Notes: a model not told the origin generated them from the letters alone. Shown: positions 20,901-30,790, counted from the first letter of the stretch. The stretch is 31,100 nucleotides of DNA from Sperchopsis tessellata (GCA_033557685.1 JAWQRN010000343.1:1-31100), one strand, 5' to 3'. Program-made: numbers and translations.

Positions 20901-23456
20901 AAAGAACAAGAATATTATTCAAGAATCGACCACTTAAAAGCTATTCACGAAAACAAGGTTATGGAATTGAAGGCTGAAAATGATAAAGATATAACATTTA
21001 GAGACAACGAAATTCTGAGGTTGGAGAAGCTAATGAAGGAACAATGTGAAAGGTATATTGAAAAAATGTTAGACTGTATAATTTGTTGTTAGTTAATTTT
21101 ATTTATTATGTTATTATTTTTATTTATTATTTCTCTAAGTAGGGTATTTTTTTTTATTTAAAAAAATAAAAGCCCATAAGGGCCAGATCTAAATAAGTAT
21201 GAACTTGGGTAAATAAGTATCTCAGCAAATTAACAGAGCCTCTGTTCAATTTTTTAGTTTTTAACAGCACTTTAAACCTCATACTTGATGAAGCTTTTAC
21301 ATTTTACGATGGATTATTGTACATTTGAACACCCTGGTACAATATTTGTTTTTCACCCATCCTGGTCTTTACTATATTCGTGTATATGTTCCATGCTGTT
21401 CTTGTATTGTGTGCATGTAAGTCTTTGTTTTTTTCGTATTTTGATATCAGTATCGCATATATATATTCTATTTTTTATTATTTTTAAAGTTCGATGTTTC
21501 GTTTGTTCTTTTATATTATGTTTAATATTTTATGCTTTTTTTGTAAGTCATCTTCTCTTTTATGGACCAGTCAGATCTAAGAGGACACTATTTTTTTCAG
21601 TTCATGTATGTGTTGCTTCCATGTAAAACTGCCTATTGTATGTCACTGTTATTGATTTTGACATATATGGTGTGTTATTTTGGACATTTTTCTATGTGGT
21701 TCATATACCTAGCACTTGACTGCATTATATGTAAATTAATTTGGGTTTGTCCATTTTTGTAATTTTTTTTCATAAAAAATCACCAGTTCATCTGCATACT
21801 TCATTATTTTTCCATGTAATTTATAGAATGTTAAATTATTAATGTAAATGATGTATAAGTACAGGCCCAATGTCAAACCTTGAGGTTTTTATACTGGATT
21901 TATTGTTTATCACTGTATATTGTTTTCAGTTTCTATCTAGTAAATATCTAGGATTACCAGAGTTTTATTTATTATTCCTACGTTGGTTAAATTATTGACT
22001 AGGGTATAAAGATGAACTGTATCAAACGCTATTTTATATTCTAATTTAAAGCCAGTGACACATTTTCACTCATCCAAATTAATTTGTATGTAATTAGCTA
22101 AAGTTCATTAACTTTTTACTTCTGTTAATAAGTGTCTAATAGATAATAAGATATTTAATAAAATGTACACAAAAATAGGACGAAAATGTCTTAAACATGT
22201 TTCTGAGAGTACTTCCATGAAATAGGTGGTTGAAGATGAATTACAAAATACAGTTCTTTTAATTAAAACATTTCGCTCGTTCTACATATTGAATTATATC
22301 ATATAATTTGCTTGTATGGGGATCCTCTGTGGCCATTTTTTTGATATGCAGAAGATGGGAGTTATGGCAACTACCCCTGCACCTTGGGACACATTGTGCA
22401 TGCCACTATTTTATAAAAAACAAATACCTTCTAGAAAATGGATTTTTTTTGTGTTGTCCTTTTTATCATACTGTGTCCTTAATTTTCTCTATTTTCATAT
22501 TCTGTTTTTAGATATGCAGAAGATGGAAGTTATGGCAACTATCCCTGCACCTTGGGACACATTGTGCATGCCACTATTTTATAAAAAACAAATACCTTCT
22601 AGAAAATGGATTTTTTTGTGTTGTCCTTTTTATCATACTGTGTCCTTAATTTTCTATATTTTCATATTCTGTTTTTAGAAGTTTATATTTAATGTATATT
22701 GTAGAATGCAGAGAGAAGTAAGCAACATTAAAAATCAAGTAACAAATGATTGTACAACTTCTACAGAGAGCAATACAAAATTATATGAGCAAAAAATTGA
22801 GTTTCTTCAGAAATGCATTGTTAAATTGGAGAAATTATATAATAAATCGGAAAAGGACTATTTGAGACAAATTTCCAAACTGAAGTATGATTTGGAAATA
22901 AAAGAGAGAACAAATCAGGTTGGCAATCAATATAGTAAACATTTCAGAATTTTCTTGCAAATGGTGCATCTTTTTTTAAAAGTTATGTTTTTACAGTACT
23001 TATTCCTGAGCAATGTCTTTTCTTGTAATGTTATACCGGTATTCCTTTTTTCTGATAAATCCTAAGCTTAGAACTGTTGAACTAACATATCTCACCTTGA
23101 AAATGTCTCTTGCAACAGAGGATGAAATGTCGGCCCTTTTCAAAGCCTTTATGTGGTTTCCACTCGAAAACAACATTAATACTTTATTACACTTTAAACT
23201 CTAACCAATTGTGTTGATATTTTTTCTTTAGATGGCTTTATCGAAACAAAAAGCAGAGATGCTCACAAACTCTTGTAACACGAGACAAGAAGAAATTGAT
23301 GAAATTGTCTCTAAATTAGAGGAGCATTATCAGGAGCTTCTCAAAAGGCAGCAAATGCAGGCACAAGAGGACAAACGAATGGACACTCAACTTATAGATA
23401 AGCTGAGGGAAGAAATCCTTTGTTTACAAGCACGAAATATTTTTTCTCCTAAATAA
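17934..23456 (+). CDS. CEP112: CEP112-like centrosomal coiled-coil protein with N-terminal DUF4485, 8 exons
   Basis: Exons: 17934-18218, 18490-18825, 19718-20111, 20267-20337, 20394-20576, 20778-21052, 22705-22918, 23232-23456, all GT-AG with agreeing phases, 660 aa. The start has a good AAAATGG context and an in-frame TAA upstream. Residues about 10-90 (ELDEEF, LMKPYI, RLWLEKLSD, LIELGKQIETGIFDYPF) resemble DUF4485, the N-terminal domain of CEP112. Residues about 96-295 are polar and low in order. From about residue 297 to the end is a long Glu/Lys/Leu-rich heptad coiled coil. By analogy it would act as a structural protein at centrosomes or ciliary bases. Human CEP112 is 955 aa, so this protein is shorter. 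Assignment to CEP112 rests on the N-terminal domain plus architecture. Other DUF4485 coiled-coil proteins are possible. Confidence 0.75.
18275..18385 (-). repeat. Interspersed repeat family, copy B (intron 1 of CEP112-like)
   Basis: The reverse complement reads a TTGTAACAGTGGACGAAATG core, then CATGGTTTCCACCCAGAAAC. It is the only copy in reverse orientation. It spans much of the 271-bp intron 18219-18489. Confidence 0.65.
18826..19717. other. Intron 2 of the CEP112-like gene
   Basis: Apart from the repeat copy at 19020-19125, this intron shows only a short GACACCGTGTTTCTGTTAAG stretch near 19409 that looks like part of a retroelement end. I see no exon that would keep the frame. Confidence 0.45.
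19020..19125 (+). repeat. Interspersed repeat family, copy C (intron 2 of CEP112-like)
   Basis: It contains CCTGCAATGGTGGACGAAAT, the same core as copy B, followed by an ATCTTCTGGAAAACC block. Confidence 0.6.
20640..20735 (+). repeat. Interspersed repeat family, copy D (intron 5 of CEP112-like)
   Basis: It contains CCCTTGCAACAGTGGACAAA followed by CGTCGG and later TTTTTACCCAGGAACAT, in the same order as the other copies. It fills roughly half of the 201-bp intron 20577-20777. Confidence 0.65.
21053..21699. other. 5' part of intron 6 of the CEP112-like gene
   Basis: T-rich intron sequence. Open frames at 21285-21626 and 21562-21762 translate to hydrophobic F/C/L-rich strings with no recognisable motif and are not considered genes. 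Confidence 0.5.
21700..22065 (-). mobile_element. Minus-strand LINE reverse-transcriptase fragment
   Basis: The reverse strand reads, in order, an IAFDTVHLYTLVNNL block, then a decayed PQGLTLGLYLYIIYINNL block (the PQGSVLGPLLFxIYINDL motif), then KYADELVIFYEKK (a YADE version of YADD). The blocks are in correct order but separated by stops. Confidence 0.75.
22343..22678. repeat. 168-bp direct tandem duplication
   Basis: Copy 1 (22343-22510) and copy 2 (22511-22678) both begin GATATGCAGAAGATGG and end in a TCTGTTTTTA tract. They differ at only a few positions, including one T in a poly-T run. The unit is AT-rich with no clear coding potential. The second copy ends 26 nt before the splice acceptor of exon 7 (22704). 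Each copy ends with a pyrimidine run plus AG, so the duplication also copied an acceptor-like signal. The acceptor-like site at 22678 would put exon 7 out of frame, so 22704 was chosen. Confidence 0.92.
23095..23175 (+). repeat. Interspersed repeat family, copy E (intron 7 of CEP112-like)
   Basis: It contains TCTCTTGCAACAGAGGATGA followed by AATGTCGGCC, then AAAGCCTTTATGTGGTTTCC. It lies in the 313-bp intron 22919-23231. Confidence 0.65.
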
Positions 23457-23511
23457 TAAATGTACAAGTGTATATCAGGTAGATTTTGGAGTAATTTTAT
23501 TTTAAAATAAA
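23455..23511 (+). terminator. Two candidate polyadenylation signals of the CEP112-like gene
   Basis: AATAAA occurs at 23455-23460, overlapping the last two bases of the TAA stop, and again at 23506-23511. The second is better placed for a short normal 3' UTR. The first would give an extremely short one. Confidence 0.55.
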
Positions 23512-24205
23512 TTAAGGCTATATAAAAAATGTTTTTTTCTTAAATTTTCAAACGTTATTCATTCAAGATATTACAGATACAGATTTATTGAGATTGTCAT
23601 AGCTACAGCGCACCCTAGGGGTGGAATTCACTACCCTTAGATGTATATTACATATTTAACTCAAAATTTACAGTTTTCGTGATAAAACATATAATAAATA
23701 TACAATATTATATTATCGGACATTTATGGGCTTTTCATGAATAAATTAATATTACTAATTTTTTTTTTTTAACTTAAGGTAGAAAATACAGAGATTTGAA
23801 AGAAAATATACATTTCTTCAATACACCATTCATAGAGGTTTACAAACATTCATCTCAGAAATAAGTAATCACAAATCTACAAATGTTTCTAAAATGATTA
23901 ACAAAATAGAATATTTCTCATTCAAGTCATGATGATGAGCTCAAAACAAAAGGATTGTAACATACCCAAAACAAAGAAATTGGATATAAAAATTATGCAA
24001 CTAAAAGCAAGTGCAATTCAACAAATGAAACAGTTTGTCCTGTGCATCATCACCGTATGGAAGTTATAGATGACGGGGCTTTTATTAGCAACAAGTTCAA
24101 ATGCATTTGCGGAGGACCAAATGTTTAGATCTGCCCTAGCTTATTAATTAAACAAGTTGATTTAAAATTTGCGCTTGCCCTATATTATCATTTTAATTAA
24201 TTGTT
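23512..24205. other. Intergenic region between the CEP112-like gene and SMURF
   Basis: Mostly AT-rich and featureless. It includes an open frame without an early ATG at 23961-24128 that translates to a short cysteine- and histidine-bearing peptide (see findings). No gene is called. Confidence 0.4.
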
Positions 24206-24306
24206 TCCCGCTCCTAGTGGCGCCCGCGTATGCGCAGTTTCGAGAAAGATGGCGTACGAGAAATAATGTGCAGTGATGTGTTGACAATAATTTTGTTTAT
24301 TTTAAA
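24205..24306 (+). promoter_or_regulatory. CpG-rich promoter / 5' UTR patch of SMURF
   Basis: This short GC- and CpG-rich island stands out from the AT-rich surroundings and lies directly before the SMURF start. It contains CCCGCGTATGCGCAG, which includes an NRF-1-like GCGCA half-site, and AAGATGGCG, which resembles a YY1-type site often found near transcription starts. I infer a housekeeping-type promoter. The exact start is not visible. Confidence 0.45.
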
Positions 24307-25023
24307 ATGTCCAGCACACCTTCCAATCGCAGGAATGGTGCACAAAAGATTCGATTGACCAGTAAGTTGGAATAATCAAAAATTGTTCATTAATTGTCGG
24401 TAATTAATTAATTATTAACAATTGAACGCTTGACCTGTCATAATTTGAGCAATATGGCCACAGGGGGGGTACAATAAAACATTATATTAAATAAATGATG
24501 TAATATTTTAATTGTTCTTAATTAATTTTCAGTTCTATGTGCGAGGAACCTTGTAAGGAAGGATCTTTTTCGTAAGTATTCCGTATAATTTGTACTTTCA
24601 ATTGTATTAATTGATCTTAGTTGCTTCCTGTCAGCTTGACATTTATAAAGTGATTTCTGATCATACAAACAAAAAATTTTGTTTGTTATAAATTCGGATC
24701 CTAAGTGATCATTTTGGATTCGTTCTATTAAGGCTTAAATGTAATGCAGCAAATGTTGGTTTTTATTTTTTTAATTAAAATAAGTGTGACATTGCAAACA
24801 TCCTGTCGTTTAAAATTTCTTAGATTGCAAAGATTACCCTAAAATTAAATTTGATTATTAACTTAATTAAATGGTGTATTATTTTTTGTGAGCCTATTTT
24901 AAGGAAGGACATAATAAAATTCTAATCGTTTTGGTTTAATTTGTGGTAGATGTAAATGTTGCAAAGTGCTATGAAATTAAGAAGATTTATATATTTGCTA
25001 TTGCCAAATGAAAGTCATTTAAA

Positions 25024-25071
<48 letters not shown>

Positions 25072-26144
25072 CTATGCTAACAACAATTCAGACAGTATAA
25101 TAGTAGATAATATAAATTTGATTATAATATATCCATTTTGACAGTGTTTTCAATAGCTTATTCAAATTTATAGCTTAAAAAAGATATAATTACGCAACCA
25201 CGCTAATCCCTTTTGGGGTGGCCACTAGTATCAATAAACCTTCACCATTTCCCCCTCTCCAAACTCCTTTAGCCTGTATAAACTCCATGTACTTTGTTAT
25301 ATATCTCTTTTATTGCTATCACTTCTTATCTACTTTCCAAAATCTCACAAACAACATCTAGATATTTTTCTTATATCTTGCACCCCTATCACCCTCCATC
25401 GCATCTATATACATGTATTTGTTATACAACTCTTTGCTTACTTGTTCTTTCTAAATGATCCTCGTCAAGGACATTCCTAACAATCATTCATTTATACTTG
25501 TCTTTTTTATGTGGTTCGCATCTTTTTTAACATTTACATTCATCAACATTTCATTTTTAACCGGTCTTAAGCAACTGCTATAACCTAAACACAAGTACAC
25601 CAAAGGTCTTACCCCTAACACATTTATTGCTTTGTGGAGGTGTGGAATTGCACAGACGCTATTTAAAACAATCTTATTATTGAAATGTTAAAAAAAAAAC
25701 TCAGACTATTTGTGATTACTCCATTTACAATACAGTTACAGAAAATGAAACAATATGAAAATAAATCACTTTAGGTCATCCTAACATACTTGCAAAAAAT
25801 TTTAGATAGTTAATTTTAGAAGAATTAGTTATAATATTGTACATATATTTTTATTATTTATTTGACACACAATAAATTTTCTGTTTTTTTTCCTTTACCA
25901 GGTTTACCAGATCCATTTGCGAAGATTTCTGTTGATGGCAGTGGACAATGTCACTCCACAGAAACTGTAAAAAATACTTTAGACCCAAAGTGGAACCAGC
26001 ATTATGACCTCTACATCGGAAAGAATGACACCATTACTATATCTGTCTGGAACTATCGGAAAGTACACAAAAAGCAAGGTAGCGGCTTTCTGGGATGCGT
26101 ACGGATCGTCAGTTCACTCATCCAGCGACTAAAAGACACAGGAT
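24307..26144 (+). CDS. Smurf: SMURF-type HECT E3 ubiquitin ligase, N-terminal exons only (partial)
   Basis: SMURF ligases ubiquitinate SMAD and related targets, with a C2 domain for membrane binding, WW domains and a C-terminal HECT domain. Three coding exons are seen: 24307-24361, 24533-24571, 25902-26144 (GT-AG, phases agree), 112 codons plus one base. The peptide opens MSSTPSNRRNGAQKIRLT, then ILCARNLVRKDLFR, then LPDPFAKISVDGSGQCHS, VKNTLDPKWNQHYDLYIG and HKKQGSGFLGCVR, following the SMURF1/2 C2 domain almost residue for residue. The last visible codon is split, and the next exon, expected to begin with a QRLDL-like stretch, was not found before 31100. WW and HECT domains lie outside the window. 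The start ATG matches the family N-terminus. Confidence 0.93.
25033..25069. repeat. (TA)n microsatellite in SMURF intron 2
   Basis: A pure TA run of about 37 bp following an A-rich stretch. Confidence 0.9.
25190..25640 (-). mobile_element. LINE 3'-end fragment, minus strand, SMURF intron 2
   Basis: The reverse strand shows broken pieces of the C-terminal region of an endonuclease/RT-type LINE protein: a DHLERTSKQRVV block (the GHVERMxxxRV motif), then a frameshifted EGxRGxxRxxW region. The forward text CACCCTCCATCGCATC and the following TTCTTTCTAAATG tract are shared with 27905-28240, so the two are diverged copies of one family. Confidence 0.55.
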
Positions 26145-26569
26145 GTAAGTAAAATGAAATATTTCATAATTAAATTTAACATAATCTTGTACGTATTTAG
26201 GGAACGTTCCTGCCATTATTTTATGAATAAATTCAAGAACTTTTGATTCTGTTTTGCATTCAACGGTCAGTAGCGTAAGAATGAATAATATATAATTTAT
26301 TGGTGTATACCTATTACAATTTAATATATTTCTTATTGCACTATTTTGGATCAATTATAATTGGTTAAGTTCATGTTGATTCAATAAATATGCAGTAGGG
26401 TAGCACAGAACTCCAACTGAGGGTTAATTTTACCTTCATTTTATGTTCTACATATTTTCAAATGACTTAACTATTGAGTGCTTATTTAATTTTATTCTTT
26501 TTTTTATCAGTTTCATTTAATATCTTTTGTGATAATCATATATTTTGTTCATCATATTGATATACCTCG

Positions 26570-26850
26570 CGAAGTTCTTTATTTACGGTTCTTAAAAGTT
26601 CATTGACATCTTTTCCTTCTGCATAAATCATAGCGTTATCTGTCAATGTTATTTACATACAATATAAACAATAGCGGCTCCAGAACAGATCCTTCAGGCA
26701 CACCATATTATTATTTTAATTATTCTCGTAAAATAAGTTTGAAACCAACTTAATACTTTTCTGCCTATTCCTGCTTTTTAAATTTCCACAATAATACTTC
26801 CTGGTCAACAGTCTCAAATGCTCTTTTGAAGTTTTTACCTAATTGGTTCT
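26570..26850 (-). mobile_element. Minus-strand LINE reverse-transcriptase fragment, SMURF intron 3
   Basis: The reverse strand reads, across frameshifts, KRAFETVDQEVLLWKL, then GIGRKVLSWFQTYFTR, then GVPEGSVLEPLLFILYVNNI, then a DNAMIYAEGKDVNELL block where YADD would lie. These are the standard ordered motifs of a jockey/CR1-like RT. It is about 280 bp and inactive. Confidence 0.8.
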
Positions 26851-27904
26851 TAATTTACTGCCATTTGGAACTGTTAAAAATAAAATAAATTAAATTACAT
26901 ATGTATTATAAAAAATTGAAAAAATAATGGGTATAATGTTTTCCTAATCTTAGTAAAAGTGAACTCCACCACTGTATAAACCCCTATATTTTATTGCATA
27001 TTCTGAAACAAAAGATAACAGTTTTTTGCACATGACAAATAATAAAGTTATAGTCATTTTTGAATGCGATTTTGTACAAAATTGTTTTACATATTTCTTC
27101 AAATAAAGAAAATAATCTAACTTTAGTTAAGTGTTGACCATTAAACTTTCTTATTTGTTATATAGTGAAAAAATGTTATCAATATTTTATTATACAAAGT
27201 ATAATTATATAAGTACCAGAATATGCAATAAAATTTAAGTTGTTTTATTTAAAAAAACTGAACCCTGAATTATTGACCTTAACATGTCAATATTTATGTG
27301 AAACATTAAATAATAAAATGCGATCATTTAAAAAAACTTCAGGACTGTAAATATGACGAATACTTGTCACCTCCACGATACTTAAAATTAAAGTGTCATG
27401 TCCTCTTTTAGCAAAACATTTATTTACTGAATAATTCAGTTTTTATTTTTATGCCGGCTCCCAAGTGACAAAGTTTTGATTAAACAATTGTTTATTTGTC
27501 AGACTTGATGACTCAGATCATATTTCTACTGGCTCATTAAGTTTATTTAAATTGGAGAAATTCTTGACTGATGTTTTTGATGCAGTGTTTACAGAGAAGT
27601 TGATTGTTTCTTTCATTGCTTTTATTAGTGCTGTCTCTGTATTTATAGTGAAAATAAATGTGTCTTCATCAGTGTTGCACAGTAAAATTCTTGTGTTTAA
27701 TGAATTTTGCTGCGGATCATTGCCTTCAGATATGATTACATGAAATTTACTACTTTTGTTTAGTTTAATTGTAGATGGTTATGAGAATTCAAATTAGCTA
27801 ATTCTTTCAAATATTTGTTTTTATTAATTTTAGAAGAATGTTATATTGAACCATGATAAATTTAAATGAAGTTACAATCATAAATCACTTCATGGCATTA
27901 ATAA
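26851..27904. other. Intron sequence of SMURF with a distant inverted repeat
   Basis: No gene is visible. ATTTTATTGCATATTCTG at 26988-27005 is matched exactly, in reverse complement, at 27217-27234, possibly marking the ends of a small element of about 250 bp. The rest is AT-rich and unassigned. Confidence 0.45.
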
Positions 27905-28240
27905 TTTCTTTCAGGATGGACAGTACAAGCAATAAGCCTTCTTCATTCCCGTATATTCTGGAAAATTTCTTTAGTTTCTACTAACTCCATGTGCATTGTC
28001 ATACATGCCCTTGAATTTATTTATTTAGACTCTCGTCAACCATCCAACCATTTTTTTCTTGGACTACATGCACCTCTAGTACCCTCCACCGCGCCTACAT
28101 ATATTTATTTTGTAACTCTGTCTGCATTAATTCTTTCTAAATGCCCAGCGCAAAACATATATATTAAAAATATATGCAAAACGACATTAAACTTTTTTTA
28201 CTATATAGCCTATCACCAAATTGATTTAACAGTTAAATCT
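27905..28240 (-). mobile_element. LINE 3'-end fragment, minus strand, related to 25190-25640
   Basis: The reverse strand reads an ERINADRVTK block, then VGAVEGTRGACSPRKKWLDG-like text, the typical RxxxEGxRGRGRPxxRWxDG signature near the C-terminus of endonuclease/RT LINE proteins. Stops and small gaps interrupt it. Confidence 0.6.
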
Positions 28241-28339
28241 TGATGCTGTTATATCAAAATTAAATAGAAACGTTTATCGATCGAGACAAACTTAAAAGAA
28301 CTTTCATAGCATAGAAAACAAGTGTATTAAATGAATTAT

Positions 28340-28560
28340 AATCATTAAAAATGTGTTATGAACTCTTTATTCCTTATAACTTCTTGTAATCGTTTAGGCA
28401 TAGATGCTTTCCAGTACTATAACACATTCACATTCAACCAGGTCTTCTGATTTCTGAAATCAGCTTTGTATAATTTTGTATCTCACTCCAATTATCATCT
28501 CCATGTTGAGTCTTATGATGAGCCACCTATAGATACTTTGGGCATTTCATGTTGACTAGT
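28340..28560 (-). mobile_element. Possible Tc1-like transposase C-terminus
   Basis: The reverse strand near 28345-28415 reads ASMPKRLQEVIRNKEFITHF, resembling the SMPRRxQxVIxAKGGxTxY ending of Tc1 transposases. The upstream text is too decayed to confirm the family. Confidence 0.45.
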
Positions 28561-29260
28561 GATGATTATCTGCATTCAGCCTAAATTTGCTCCGGTTCTT
28601 ATGCATATAGATTCATGCTTTAAAACATTGAACGTATATAATTAAGAAAGAAACACAGTAGTTCATCATGATCCATTTTGATTGTTTTATAAAAAAAGCC
28701 ATGTGCGTATAAATATACCAGTATGTATATTTAATTATGTAGTATTACATATGCAATCAGATGTGTTTTGCAATATCCACTTATTATTAAACATTTATTT
28801 AAAACCCACATTATGTTCACCTTGTAACAATCTTTTTAAATATCCTGTAACTTTTCATTGTCATTGTGTGTACATAATTAAACAATATAAATTGCAGAAA
28901 TATGTTTGGAAAATTAAATTTAGTTAGTTAAATTGATGCAATTATTACTGTTCACTAAAAGTAAATAAACTTTTAAATGTTACTGATTCAACGGTTTAAT
29001 TAATGTTCTGGGACAGCCAGAAGTGTGTGACCCTATTTTGTTGATAACACTCCTATACATACAGTACCGGAGAGATTTTAAGGAACCACCATAATCTACT
29101 TGTTTTCTTACTGTGTGACAATTAAATAATACTTTTATTTAGAAATATTATAACTTATTACTACATATAATTTTGTTGCAAAGTTATTGGTAATTAAATT
29201 TATAAATAAAAACAAGAAGTAGTTGTAATATTCGTGTGACAAAAAATAAGTAACCTGTAA
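28561..29260. other. Unassigned SMURF intron sequence
   Basis: AT-rich, with only short open frames. I see no exon, RNA gene or repeat I can support. Confidence 0.45.
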
Positions 29261-29261
29261 A

Positions 29262-30142
29262 ACTTGCCTCTTTTATTTAAGTTGTATTTGGAGAACATAT
29301 TCTGGGAAGCATTTACTGATATGGAAAAAGGCATTAGAGTCAGTGGAGTTTGGATATGGGATATTCGATATGTGGGTGATACAATACTAATAGCCGAAAA
29401 GATAGAAGATCTGCAACACCTAGTCAACACAGCTGGGGTGCATAGCAAACAGATGGGGTTGAACATTAATATCGGAAAAACAAAGTTTATGGTTATCAGC
29501 ACAGACCCATACACAACGAGGGGTGACGTATTAACATTTAATAATCTACCAGTTGAGCGGGTGAACAAGTTCAAATTTCTAGGAACGTTGCTTTCTGACA
29601 ACTGGACATCAGACACCGAAGTAAAATGTATGATTGAAAGCGCACGTAGCACATTCATAATATTTAAAAAAGTCCTTGTCAACATCGACTTCGATATCAA
29701 CCTTAAGCTGCGATTCGTTAGAAGTTATATTTGGTCAGTACTCCTCTATGGTATGGAAGGGTGGACATTGAAAGCAGCATCAATGAAAAAAATTGAAGCC
29801 TTTGAGATGTGGCTGTATCGCAGAGTACTCAACATCACCTGGACATCAAGAATTACAAACGAGGAAGTGCTGCGACATGATAACTATTGGTTACGATAAA
29901 GAGAAGAAAAACCGCTTACTTAGGACATTTGATGCGGAACCCAAAATATCGTATTTTGCAGCTGATAATAGAAGTAAAAATAGGAATAGGAAGAAATGAG
30001 ATGTCTTGGATGCGAAATATAAGGCAATGGGCAGGGCTTCGTACTGTGGAAAGTTTGATTCACACAACTAGGACTCGAGTGGAGATGGAGCATGTGGTTG
30101 CGAACATCCATTAATGGTTATACGCATGAGAAGAAGAAGATA
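29262..30142 (+). mobile_element. 5'-truncated endonuclease/RT-type LINE, RT C-terminal half
   Basis: The copy starts abruptly at a PLLFKLYLE block. The 211-codon frame (29264-29899) holds GIRVSGVWIWDIRYVGDT, QMGLNINIGKTKFMV, KFKFLGTLLSD and KKIEAFEMWLYRRVLNITW, typical of the RTE-like or related LINEs common in insects. The catalytic YADD box reads YVGD (29369-29380), so two of its four residues have changed. After a frameshift near 29890 the next frame gives KRRKTAYLGHLMRNPKY and the basic tail. The element ends in a GAAGAAGAAGA run (30127-30142). It lies in a SMURF intron in sense orientation. Confidence 0.85.
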
Positions 30143-30179
30143 ACTTCAATATCTGTTACTTTATTAAAAAAATTCCAAA

Positions 30180-30790
30180 GAAATTTGATGGCAAAGCTAT
30201 GGTGTGGGTAGATCTATTGTTTTGTGACTGATAAGTGAAATTTGAAGAAGAGGAAAGAATTCAATGCAAAATTGTCAATGGTCGGCCCCGAAAAATTGAT
30301 GTCCGCACTTATAGCATCATGTAAGAAAGAGTAAAAAGCATTCAACATTGTTTGCCCCTCAAATTCAACAATAATTGGGCTTCAAATATTAAGCACTGCA
30401 ACTAGAATTCAAAGACATCTTGTCGAGTGGATCCATTTTGGCAGAAGTAAACAAAAATGCTGCTGATATCGAAAAAAAAATCGACGAGCACGTGTTGAAG
30501 GTTTAAGTTAATATTGCAAATAGTGATGGGATATTGTTTATTTGAATGACCTAAGAACAAACAATTTCATCTTAAATACACAGTGAAAACTTTGAAGCAT
30601 CATGGAAGTTTTATCCAGGTTTGGTGGGGATATTTCTCACATTTTGGAATGAGTCCATTAAAACAAGCTACAAAAGTCAACAAGGGCAGGGGCTATCTTC
30701 AAGGACATTTTAGAAACTTATTATGTTAATATATGCCGAAGAGGAATTTTTGATAACGACTTGAAGCACATTATTTTAAATTGAAAATTG
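30180..30790 (+). mobile_element. Degenerate Tc1-like transposase
   Basis: In order across frameshifts: NGRPRKIDVRTYSIM (the GRPR motif between the two helix-turn-helix units), a KKRRARVE-type block, HHGSFIQVWWGYFSHFGMS (the GGGSVMVWGCFSxxGxG block), then FDNDLKHI near 30750 (the QDNDPKHT block with the second catalytic Asp). No SPDLNPIE block follows, so the 3' end is missing. It directly follows the LINE tail. Confidence 0.65.

Noticed and set aside
21285..21762. Two overlapping + strand frames rich in F, L and C
   Set aside because: They lie in an intron, their translation is hydrophobic noise, and they have no motif. The adjacent region is better explained by a minus-strand LINE.
22308..22678. 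Open frames of 67 and 120 codons with an internal repeat
   Set aside because: The repetition is the 168-bp DNA duplication itself, and the frames have no independent support.
2501..26144. The four same-strand genes as a functional operon-like cluster
   Set aside because: Each has its own introns, and most have a likely polyadenylation signal. Their roles are unrelated and the intergenic gaps contain transposon debris.
29200..29700. 166-codon minus-strand open frame
   Set aside because: It is the antisense shadow of the + strand LINE reverse-transcriptase frame, whose motifs are clear.
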